From contig CAYTSW010000052.1 in the NCBI GenBank assembly GCA_964440605.1, forward strand, positions 1 through 17,309: a stretch of DNA of 17,309 nucleotides. Direction: 5' to 3'. Positions 7,684 to 14,252 of this stretch are shown in pieces. The notes under the pieces were generated by a model. That model made no database searches and had not been told where the DNA came from. It was given only the letters and a program-made list of their open reading frames with translations. Position 1 is the first letter of the stretch. Each line of letters begins with the position of its first letter. A program made the translations under genes and the position numbers. This DNA is from CAYTSW01 sp964440605 (GTDB lineage Bacteria > Planctomycetota > Phycisphaerae > Phycisphaerales > UBA1924).

Positions 7684-8658
7684 CTACGCGTGAACCGGGG
7701 TGATGGGGGGATCGCCGCAGAGCACTCGGTCGATGTTCTCGGCGCACAGGTCGGTCATCTGGCCCCGGCAGCGCTCGTCGGCGCTGCCGAAGTGGGGGGT
7801 CATCACGACGTTGTCGAGTGCCAACAGCTTCGGATGCACCCGAGGTTCGTCCTCGAAGACGTCCAGCCCCGCCGCGAACAGCCGCCCCGCCTCGAGCGCC
7901 TCGCCCAGCGCCGCCTCGTCCACGACCGGCCCGCGAGCCGTGTTCACGAGCACCGCTGTCGGCTTCATCAGCCCGAGCCGGTGGGCGTCGATCAGGAACC
8001 TTGTCTCCTCCGTCAACGGCGTGTGCACGCTCACGAAGTCGGCGCGGGCCAGCCCCTCGTCGAGCTCCACCCGCTGCGCGCACAATGGCGCGTGCTCGAA
8101 CATCGGCTTGTGCGATCGGGCCGTGTACAGCACGCGCATCCCCCAGCCCAGCGAACGCAACGCCGTCGCGTAGCCGATGCGCCCAGCGCCGACGATCAGC
8201 AGCGTCCGCCCGGCGATCGAGCGCCCGATGAACTCGCTGGGCCCCAGCAGCCCCGTCTCGGCCCAACGCCCCGACCGCACGAATCGCTCGCCTTCGGTCA
8301 CCCGCCGCGCCGCCGCCATGAGCAGCGCCCAGGCGACGTCGGCCGTCCCTTCGGTGACGGCGTCGGGCGTGTTCGTCACCATCACGCCGCGGCGTGCGCA
8401 GGCGGCGACGTCGATGTTGTCATGCCCCACCGCGAAGTTCGCGACGATCTTGAGCCGCTCGCCCGCAGCGTTGAGAAACGCCTCGTCGATCCGCTCGCTC
8501 ACCCAGGTCACGCAAGCGTGGGCGCCGGCGACGAAAGCGAGTAACTCGTCGCGCGACGCGAAGCCGCGGGGCGGGCCGGTGTCGATCGTCGCCTCGGGGT
8601 GGTTCGGCAGGCGGAAGTCGCCCGGCAGCGGTCGGCTGAGCGTGATGCGCATGGTCAT
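7684..8658 (-). CDS. D-2-hydroxyacid dehydrogenase (glyoxylate/hydroxypyruvate reductase-like)
   Basis: This is an NAD(P)H-dependent enzyme of the D-isomer-specific 2-hydroxyacid dehydrogenase family. Such enzymes interconvert 2-keto acids (glyoxylate, hydroxypyruvate and similar) and D-hydroxyacids. In the 324-residue product the substrate-binding part has NFAVGHDNID (74-83). The Rossmann dinucleotide site is VGAGRIG (156-162). The catalytic triad is visible as Arg242 in NTARGP, Glu271 in FEDEP and His289 in TPHFGS. The overall pattern is closest to glyoxylate/hydroxypyruvate reductases; the exact substrate cannot be read from sequence. ATG at 8658 is preferred. A second ATG two codons later and a GTG at 8682 are possible, and no good ribosome binding site distinguishes them. 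It lies 82 bp downstream of the cysteine desulfurase on the same strand and is possibly the last gene of that run. Confidence 0.88.
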   Translation of the reverse strand: MTMRITLSRPLPGDFRLPNHPEATIDTGPPRGFASRDELLAFVAGAHACVTWVSERIDEAFLNAAGERLKIVANFAVGHDNIDVAACARRGVMVTNTPDAVTEGTADVAWALLMAAARRVTEGERFVRSGRWAETGLLGPSEFIGRSIAGRTLLIVGAGRIGYATALRSLGWGMRVLYTARSHKPMFEHAPLCAQRVELDEGLARADFVSVHTPLTEETRFLIDAHRLGLMKPTAVLVNTARGPVVDEAALGEALEAGRLFAAGLDVFEDEPRVHPKLLALDNVVMTPHFGSADERCRGQMTDLCAENIDRVLCGDPPITPVHA

Positions 8659-8695
8659 GGGCGGCACTGTAGAGCGAGGCACATCGAGCGCGTCC

Positions 8696-8731
8696 GCAAG
8701 GGCGGGACGCCCGTGCCACCATGCAGGGTGG
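8696..8731. repeat. GC-rich hairpin element between the dehydrogenase and desulfurase genes
   Basis: This short intergenic segment holds two small stems side by side: GGGCG/CGCCC and CCACC/GGTGG. The wording GGGCGGGACGCCCGTGCCAC resembles, from memory, dispersed GC-rich palindromes of planctomycete genomes. No second copy was noticed in this window. It could equally be a weak terminator for the desulfurase gene. Confidence 0.3.
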
Positions 8732-8740
8732 TGACGACGG

Positions 8741-9922
8741 TCAGACCGCGATCTTGCTCACGCGTTCAATGACGCTCGTGATCGTTTCGATCGCCTCGTC
8801 GACCTCGGCTTCGGTGGTGTGCCGCGAGAGGGAGAAGCGGATCGAGCCGTGGGCCAGGCGTTCGGGGACGCCCATCGCCAGCAGCACCGGCGAGGGCTCG
8901 AGCGAGCCGGAGGAGCAGGCCGCGCCCGCCGAGGCGTGGAGCCCCTGCTCGGACAGGCCCAGCAGGATCGCCTCGGCTTCAAGGGCGGGGAAGGCGATGT
9001 TCGTGGTGTTCCAGAGGCGTGCGCCGGGCGCCGTGGGACCGTTGATCTGCGCACCGTCGACGCGGTCGACGATCGTCCGCTCGAGCCGGTCGCGCAGCGC
9101 GGCCAGACGCTCCCGCTCGCCGCCATCTTCGAGCCACTTCTGCGCCAGCTCCCCCGCGACGCCCATGCCGACGATGCCGGGGACGTTCTCCGTGCCGCCG
9201 CGGCGTTCGCGCTCCTGCGTGCCCAGCAGCCTCGGCTTGAGCCCGAGGCCCGACCTGGTGAGAAGCGCGCCGACGCCCTTGGGCCCGTGGAACTTGTGGG
9301 CCGACATCGCCATCGCGTCGATCGGCGCTCCCTCCGGCTCGCGACGGGAGGCGAGCTTCGTCGGCATCTTGCCGACCCACTGCGTCGCGTCGCAGACGAA
9401 CGGGATCCGTCGCTCACGGCAGGCCCGCCCGATCGCCTCCACCGGTTGGATCGCCCCGGTCTCGTTATTCGCCCACTGTGCGCACACGAGCGCGACGCGA
9501 TCGTCGAGCAGGTTGGCAAGCGTGGATGTCTCGATGACGCCGTAACCATTGAGCGGCAAGTGGCGGACCGCGATGGATCGGTTGTCGTCCAACGCCTTCG
9601 TGAGGTCGCGTACGGCTTCGTGTTCGATGGCGGTGGTGACGATCACGTCGCGGCCGGAGTCGGGAGGCCGCGCGTCCAGCAGGCCGCGGATCGCCAGGTC
9701 GAGCGCTTCGGTGGCGCCGGAGGTGAAGACCACATCCCGCGGCATGGCGCCGACGAGCTCGGCGAGCGAGCGCCGGGCCTGCTCGACGCGGTAGCGCGCC
9801 GCCTGGCCGCCCCGATGGACCGACGACGGGTTGTGCCACTGCTCACGCAGCACCTCGGTCATCGCCTCGACGACCTGGGGCTCGGGCCGGGTGGTCGCGT
9901 TGTTGTCGAGCTCGATCGGCAC
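8741..9922 (-). CDS. Cysteine desulfurase, NifS/IscS family
   Basis: This PLP enzyme removes sulfur from cysteine as a protein-bound persulfide for Fe-S cluster, tRNA-thiolation or cofactor synthesis. The 393-residue length is normal. Family residues are all visible: LDNNATT at the start, the TSGATEA phosphate-binding loop (68-74), His101 in EHEAV, Asp178 in CDATQ, the PLP lysine Lys210 in SAHKFHGPKG, and the catalytic Cys336 in GAACSSGS. The extended active-site loop resembles the NifS/IscS group I enzymes and not SufS. GTG at 9922 is chosen because the conserved start follows at once; no clear ribosome binding site is seen. The gene begins 21 bp after tetR ends, so the two are probably co-transcribed. 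No IscU, IscR or other Fe-S assembly gene is adjacent, so its sulfur acceptor is unknown. Confidence 0.94.
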   Translation of the reverse strand: MPIELDNNATTRPEPQVVEAMTEVLREQWHNPSSVHRGGQAARYRVEQARRSLAELVGAMPRDVVFTSGATEALDLAIRGLLDARPPDSGRDVIVTTAIEHEAVRDLTKALDDNRSIAVRHLPLNGYGVIETSTLANLLDDRVALVCAQWANNETGAIQPVEAIGRACRERRIPFVCDATQWVGKMPTKLASRREPEGAPIDAMAMSAHKFHGPKGVGALLTRSGLGLKPRLLGTQERERRGGTENVPGIVGMGVAGELAQKWLEDGGERERLAALRDRLERTIVDRVDGAQINGPTAPGARLWNTTNIAFPALEAEAILLGLSEQGLHASAGAACSSGSLEPSPVLLAMGVPERLAHGSIRFSLSRHTTEAEVDEAIETITSVIERVSKIAV

Positions 9923-9943
9923 GAGCGATGGTAGAAGCCGAGG

Positions 9944-10621
9944 CTAGTGCTCGGGCAGGCTGGGCGGAGCAGCGGGCGGCGATTGAGAGGGCGGTGTCTT
10001 GTCACGGGCATCCTGGATGGCCCGCGCCCGCTCACCGAGCATGAGCTCGGCGACCAGGTCGCGGACGCGGACGCCGCGGTCGTCCGTCGCGTGATGCGCG
10101 ATGTCGAGCGGGGCCAGCACGCCGTACCCGATGCCCAGGTGCAAGAGCGTCCAGGCGGTGATCTCGGGGGAGAAGTGCTTGGAGACGTGCCCGTTTTCCT
10201 GCGCTCGGCGGACTTCGCCCGAGACGAAGGCATGGATCTTGATGATGTGGTGCTGGAGGGCGGCGAGGATGTCCTCGTCGTCGATCTCCATCATCGCCTG
10301 GACGACCACGCGGTAAATCCCCTTGCCCTGCTCGGAGATCAGCGGGTTGGCGACGAACAGGCGCTTGAGGCGCTGGGCGGGGTCCTTGGCGATGGAGAGC
10401 TGCTTCTCCCACATGTCCATCGTGCGGTTGCCGGTGCGCTCGATGACCGCGATGAACAGATCCTTCTTGGACTTGAAGTGCCGGTAGATGATCGGTTCGG
10501 TGACGCCGGCGGCGCGGGCGAGTTCGCTGGTGGTCGCCCCGCCATACCCGCGCGAAGCGAACAGCTTGACCGCGGTGTCGAGGAGCTGCTCTCGGCGTTG
10601 CGCGGCTGGCAGGCGCGTCAT
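9944..10621 (-). CDS. TetR/AcrR-family transcriptional regulator
   Basis: This 225-residue protein has the classical TetR N-terminal DNA-binding domain. The segment RREQLLDTAVKLFASRGYG (9-27) leads into the helix-turn-helix TTSELARAAGVTEPIIYRHF (30-49), followed by KSKKDLF. The helical C-terminal part (about 60-200) would bind a ligand and dimerise; the ligand cannot be inferred. The last 20 or so residues are Pro/Ser-rich. ATG at 10621 has GGAGAAGG centred about 8 nt upstream. TetR proteins usually repress their own promoter. An AT-rich imperfect palindrome 105 bp upstream is a candidate operator. The desulfurase gene follows after 21 bp and may be a target by co-transcription. No transporter, the commonest TetR target, is nearby. 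Confidence 0.92.
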   Translation of the reverse strand: MTRLPAAQRREQLLDTAVKLFASRGYGGATTSELARAAGVTEPIIYRHFKSKKDLFIAVIERTGNRTMDMWEKQLSIAKDPAQRLKRLFVANPLISEQGKGIYRVVVQAMMEIDDEDILAALQHHIIKIHAFVSGEVRRAQENGHVSKHFSPEITAWTLLHLGIGYGVLAPLDIAHHATDDRGVRVRDLVAELMLGERARAIQDARDKTPPSQSPPAAPPSLPEH

Positions 10622-10725
10622 GGTCGGCCTTCTCCGAGTGGGCGTCGGTGTTCGACCGGTCCGGCAGTGGCCGGTTCCGCACGTGGGCGTCTTCGGACAT
10701 CGACCAACCGGCGTCCACGACCCGG

Positions 10726-10741
10726 GTAAATATACACTAAC
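10726..10741. promoter_or_regulatory. Candidate TetR operator with embedded -10 box
   Basis: A 16-bp imperfect palindrome, GTAAATATACACTAAC, has 10 of 16 positions symmetrical. The mismatches keep purine/purine or A/T character. It is strikingly AT-rich for this genome. On the minus strand it contains TATATT, a good -10 box for tetR; the matching -35 is poor. It sits directly after the yidD stop. Repressor binding here would block tetR transcription. Confidence 0.4.
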
Positions 10742-11038
10742 TTATCGGCCCGCGTCCCTCGGCTCGGCCATCTCGCCGGCAGATTTTGAGCCGCGATAGA
10801 GCGGGACGGGGTCGAACCCGCTGCCGCCCCAGGGGTGGCAGCGCAGCAGCCGGCGCGTGGTCAGCCAAGCGGCTCGCACGGGGTGGTGGGAACGAAACGC
10901 CTCGAGCCCATAGGCCGAGCACGACGGATGGAAGCGGCAGCAACCCCCGAAGAGGTGCCCGAGCGTGAGGCGGTACACGAGGATCGCCCAGACGACGGGC
11001 TTGCCGAGAGGCGTCCACGGGCTGCGGTCACGACGCAT
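10742..11038 (-). CDS. yidD: Membrane protein insertion efficiency factor YidD
   Basis: YidD is a small membrane-associated protein thought to assist YidC/Sec-dependent insertion of inner-membrane proteins. The 98-residue product shows the family signature from start to end: VYRLTLGHLFG, then CRFHPSCSAYGLEAF (34-48), WLTTRRLLRCHPWGGSGFDPVP (58-79), with the conserved cysteines 34, 40 and 67. The family position usually occupied by Thr in PTCS is Ser here. The N-terminal part can form the amphipathic helix that holds it at the membrane. The ATG at 11038 has GGAGG 8 nt upstream and overlaps the end of rnpA by 11 bp, the usual rnpA-yidD coupling. yidC does not follow; an AT-rich site and tetR come next. 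Confidence 0.95.
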   Translation of the reverse strand: MRRDRSPWTPLGKPVVWAILVYRLTLGHLFGGCCRFHPSCSAYGLEAFRSHHPVRAAWLTTRRLLRCHPWGGSGFDPVPLYRGSKSAGEMAEPRDAGR

Positions 11039-11462
11039 CGTGTCGCCCTCCGCTCGATGATTCGCGCTTGCTCCACTGCCGATGCAGCGAGCCGACGGCT
11101 TCGCGGATCAGCCGGGCGTACACCTTGGGCTTGAGCGGGCGGTGGGCTCCGGCGGTAATCACCACGTCGTATCCCGCGGGCAGCTCGGGCCGCACGTGCC
11201 GGAACGCTTCGCGCAAGCGACGCTTGAGGGCGACGCGCTCGTGGGCCTTGCCGAAGCGCCGGCCGATCGAGAGGCCCAGCCGCGTCAACGGGAGGTCGTT
11301 GGGCTTCGTGAAGACGGAGATGGGCCCCGTGCGGCGCATCGCGCGGGCGGCGAACACCGCTTGGTAGTCGCGATCGCGCGACAGGCGGTGCCGCCTGCGG
11401 AAGAGCAGGCGGTCCGCCGGGGCTTCCGGCTCGGGCGTCGGGCGTGGCTCGGCGGCGTGCAC
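11028..11462 (-). CDS. rnpA: Ribonuclease P protein component
   Basis: RnpA is the protein subunit of RNase P, which removes 5' leaders from tRNA precursors. The 144-residue, Arg/Lys-rich product contains the family core: RRRHRLSRDRDYQAVFAARA (22-41), LGLSIGRRFGKAHERVALKRRLREAFR (62-88) and YDVVITAGAH (98-107). The canonical GNAVxRNRxKRxxRE motif is altered here to GKAHERVALKRRLRE, with Asn and part of the RNR changed. A Pro/Glu-rich stretch of about 18 residues precedes the core, and the tail is Ser-rich. GTG at 11462 is chosen as the only start before the core after the clc stop; no clear ribosome binding site is seen. Unusually, the upstream neighbour is a ClC gene 8 bp away and not rpmH. 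yidD overlaps its 3' end. Confidence 0.93.
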   Translation of the reverse strand: MHAAEPRPTPEPEAPADRLLFRRRHRLSRDRDYQAVFAARAMRRTGPISVFTKPNDLPLTRLGLSIGRRFGKAHERVALKRRLREAFRHVRPELPAGYDVVITAGAHRPLKPKVYARLIREAVGSLHRQWSKRESSSGGRHDAS

Positions 11463-11470
11463 GCCGGAGT

Positions 11471-13519
11471 CTACGACTCGCGCAGGGCTTCCTGATACCG
11501 CCGCATCAGTCGGCTGCGCGTCACCAGCCCGGCGATCGCCCGCTCGTCCCGCGTCTCGGACAGCGCCAGCGAGCCGACGTCGTGCCGCGAGAACTTGTCG
11601 AGCACGCGGTCGAGCGTGTCGTCGGGGTGGACGGTCGGCAGGTCGGCCCGCATCAGCTCTTCGACCAGCAGATAGGGGATCGCCTCGCGCTCGATCAACG
11701 CCGTGCGCATGTCCTGAGCGGTGACCATGCCGACGTAGTGACCGTCGTGATCGGTGACGACGAAATCGGCGATGTGATAGTTCCCGCGCAGTTCGAGCAG
11801 CTTGGAGAGCGGGTCCTCGGGGTGGACTCTGACGTGTGGAACGGGGGTGATCTGCCGCGCGGTGTAGCGCCGCAGGATGGTCAGATCGGCCATCGTTCCG
11901 ACGAGCACGCCCCGGCGACGGAGCTTGAGCGAGTAGATCGAGTCCCGCATGAAGGACTGCGCGAACAGCGTCGCGACCACCGCGGCGAGCATGATGGGCA
12001 GCAGCACATACACGTCCCGCGTCAGCTCGAAGAGGATGAGGATGGCGGTGAGTGGCGCGTGGGTCGTCGCGGCGACAACGGCCGCCATGCCGACCAGCGC
12101 GTACGCCGCGGGCGACGAGGCCTCAGGCAGCAGGCCCAGGTGCTCCAGCGCCACGCCGTGCGTTGCCCCGGCCGCGGCACCGAGGAACAGCGACGGCGCG
12201 AACACGCCGCCCGACCCCCCCGAGCCGAGCGTGAAGCACGTCGCGAAGCACTTGCACAGCACCAGGATCAGCAGCAGCCACAGCTCGGTGGAGACCGGCT
12301 CAACCATGGGTCGCGGCTCCTGCGGAACCGCGCCGACGATGGGCGAGCCCGGCTCGACGGCCGCCACAGACGGCCCGGCCGGAGCGAGTTCAGGCGCCGC
12401 GTCAACGAGTCGTCGCGGGGCGTCGTACGACGCCGGCCGCAACAACGCCGTGATCGTCGCGTAGCCGTTGCCGAAGAAGGGCGGCAGGACGCCGGCGTCG
12501 TGAGGGTCGGGCGCGTGCTCCACATCGATCGGCTCGTGCGGGTCGACGGGGACAGCGGCTTGCGAAGGCGTCTCCTCGCGCGCGTCGATCGCCGCCGATT
12601 CGACCTGCAGGTACCCAATGCCCAGCAGCCCCAGCAGCAGCGCGCCGATCACCGGTTTGATGATCGGGTGCACCTTCACGCGCTCGGCGAGGTCCTCCGA
12701 GAAGTACAGCGCCCGGATGAACCCCACCGCGACGCACCCGCACACCAGCCCCAGCGCGAGGTACATCGGGAACTCGGCGATCGTGAACTGGTAGCCCGAG
12801 AGCTCGCCGGTGACGGCAAAGATGGCGTCGTTCTTCCCGTAGTACGCCTGCGTGAGCATCGTGCTGATGACGCTCGAGACGACGATGGGCGTGAACGTGC
12901 GCAGGGAGAAGTCGCGCAGCAGAATTTCGAGCACGAAGAAGATGCCGGCGATCGGCGCGTTGAAGACCGAGGCGATCCCCGCCGCCGCCCCGCAACCCAG
13001 CAGCGTCGCGGCCTGGTCCCGCGGGATGCGCAGCAGTTGCGACAACCCCGAGCCGATCGCCGAGCCGATCTGCACGATCGGCCCCTCCGCCCCCGCCGAC
13101 CCGCCCGAGCCGATCGTCGCGACCGACGCGATGGACTTCACCAGCGCCACGCGCGGGCGGATCCGTGACGACTTGCGGTAGATCGCGTCCATCACCTCCG
13201 GCACGCCGTGGCCCTTGGCCTCGCGCGCGAACAGGTGCACCAGCACCCCCGTGATCAGCGCGCCGACCATCAGCGGAATCGGGATGACCCACCACGGCGT
13301 GCGGGAGTAGACGCCGACTACGAAGTGCTCCGCGGCGTGGAGCAGCTCCACGAACGTGATCGCCCCGATCGCGGTGACCGAACCGACGCCCGCGGCCAGC
13401 ACGATAAGGTACCAGTCACGCCGCAGGTTGAACCGTTTCGTGAAGCCGTCGATGAGTTTCTGCAGGCGCTTGATCACAAGGCGGACACGGTAGGGGATCG
13501 CGGCGGGCCGCGGCGTCAC
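11471..13519 (-). CDS. ClC-family chloride channel/antiporter with C-terminal CBS pair
   Basis: ClC proteins are dimeric anion channels or proton-coupled anion exchangers of the inner membrane. This 682-residue protein has a membrane part (about 35-525) with the anion-site motifs GHGVP (103-107), GSGGSAGAEGP (137-147, gating Glu145) and GSGGSGGVFAP (432-442). Two CBS domains follow (about 545-610 and 618-675), probably a nucleotide-sensing regulator. The Ser of the classical GSGIP motif is His here, and the position of the inner proton glutamate of E. coli ClC looks like Ile199. Two Pro/Ala/Glu-rich insertions (about 304-346 and 361-408) flank GNGYATITALL. The GTG start shares the bases GTGA with the rlmE stop, indicating translational coupling; rnpA follows after 8 bp. 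Whether it is a channel or an exchanger cannot be told. Confidence 0.93.
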   Translation of the reverse strand: MTPRPAAIPYRVRLVIKRLQKLIDGFTKRFNLRRDWYLIVLAAGVGSVTAIGAITFVELLHAAEHFVVGVYSRTPWWVIPIPLMVGALITGVLVHLFAREAKGHGVPEVMDAIYRKSSRIRPRVALVKSIASVATIGSGGSAGAEGPIVQIGSAIGSGLSQLLRIPRDQAATLLGCGAAAGIASVFNAPIAGIFFVLEILLRDFSLRTFTPIVVSSVISTMLTQAYYGKNDAIFAVTGELSGYQFTIAEFPMYLALGLVCGCVAVGFIRALYFSEDLAERVKVHPIIKPVIGALLLGLLGIGYLQVESAAIDAREETPSQAAVPVDPHEPIDVEHAPDPHDAGVLPPFFGNGYATITALLRPASYDAPRRLVDAAPELAPAGPSVAAVEPGSPIVGAVPQEPRPMVEPVSTELWLLLILVLCKCFATCFTLGSGGSGGVFAPSLFLGAAAGATHGVALEHLGLLPEASSPAAYALVGMAAVVAATTHAPLTAILILFELTRDVYVLLPIMLAAVVATLFAQSFMRDSIYSLKLRRRGVLVGTMADLTILRRYTARQITPVPHVRVHPEDPLSKLLELRGNYHIADFVVTDHDGHYVGMVTAQDMRTALIEREAIPYLLVEELMRADLPTVHPDDTLDRVLDKFSRHDVGSLALSETRDERAIAGLVTRSRLMRRYQEALRES

Positions 13520-14121
13520 CCCCAGGCGTCCCGCGGCAGCATCCCGTGCGCCACGACGTACATCTCGCGCGACACACCCCGGCTCGCCTTGGGCTTGTAC
13601 CCCTTCACCCGGGTGAACATCATCCCCGTCGTCTCCAGCAGGTCGGGGTACATGCCGCCCTCGAAAACCTTCATCGCCAGGTTGCCCGTCGGCTTGAGGA
13701 CATCCCCCGCGAGCTCGAGCACGCGCTGGCAGAGGGCGATCGACCGCTCGTGGTCATTCACGCCTGAGGTCTTGGGCGCCATGTCCGAGAGCAGCACGTC
13801 GTACTTCTCCCCACCGACGAGCTCGAGGAGCTCCGCCGGGTCGATCTCGAAGGCGTCGCCCACCGCGTGACGCACGTTGCCCGCGAAGGCCCCGCGCAGG
13901 CGCTGCAGGTCGATCCCCCCGACGCGGCCCTGCGGCCCCACCAGCTCCGCCGCCACCTGGAGCCACGCGCCGGGCGCACAACCCAGGTCGAGCACGCGGT
14001 CGCCCGGGCGGATGATCTGCTTGGCTTGCTGGATCTGCTTGAGCTTGTAGGCCGACCGCGCGAGGTACCCCTGGGCCTGGGCCTTCCGAAAGAACTCGTC
14101 ATGCAGCACGCGGCGGGCCAT
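13516..14121 (-). CDS. rlmE: 23S rRNA (uridine-2'-O)-methyltransferase RlmE/FtsJ
   Basis: RlmE methylates the 2'-hydroxyl of U2552 in the A-loop of 23S rRNA, a late step in 50S maturation. The 201-residue length is typical. The SAM-binding motif is LDLGCAPGAWLQVA (44-57). The catalytic K-D-K-E tetrad is visible as Lys26 (RSAYKL), Asp113 (LSDMAP), Lys151 (AMKVF) and Glu186 (SREMY). The N-terminal substrate-binding piece, FFRKAQAQGYLARSAYKL, is also as expected. ATG at 14121 fits the family N-terminus. The frame is open 24 codons further upstream without family resemblance, and the ribosome binding site is weak. It is the first gene of the minus-strand run and overlaps the ClC gene by 4 bp. No heat-shock-type promoter or ftsH neighbour is seen. 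Confidence 0.95.
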   Translation of the reverse strand: MARRVLHDEFFRKAQAQGYLARSAYKLKQIQQAKQIIRPGDRVLDLGCAPGAWLQVAAELVGPQGRVGGIDLQRLRGAFAGNVRHAVGDAFEIDPAELLELVGGEKYDVLLSDMAPKTSGVNDHERSIALCQRVLELAGDVLKPTGNLAMKVFEGGMYPDLLETTGMMFTRVKGYKPKASRGVSREMYVVAHGMLPRDAWG

Positions 14122-14195
14122 TTCAGCCCGACACCGTAAGCGGGGCGACCCGCTCGTGTTGCAGCCCGCGGGCGGATCGGCTACATCCACCACCC

Positions 14196-14211
14196 CGGGC
14201 GGCGTCGCCCG
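14196..14211. other. Small hairpin in the rlmE/DUF481 divergent region
   Basis: CGGGCG and CGCCCG pair around GCGT in the 131-bp gap between the two diverging genes. On the plus strand CTTTG follows, too short for a convincing terminator. No clear promoter was found for either gene in this gap. Confidence 0.25.
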
Positions 14212-14252
14212 CTTTGCTCGACTTGATATTCCGGCTACGAAGGAGACGGACG

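Noticed and set aside
10737..11018. Alternative minus-strand frame of 93 codons overlapping yidD
   Set aside because: The frame with CRFHPSCS and GFDPVP signatures is yidD; the other is a shadow.
11444..13168. Long plus-strand frame (574 codons) opposite the ClC gene
   Set aside because: Arg/Asp/His/Gln-rich antisense product with no family motifs, while the minus strand has clear ClC signatures.
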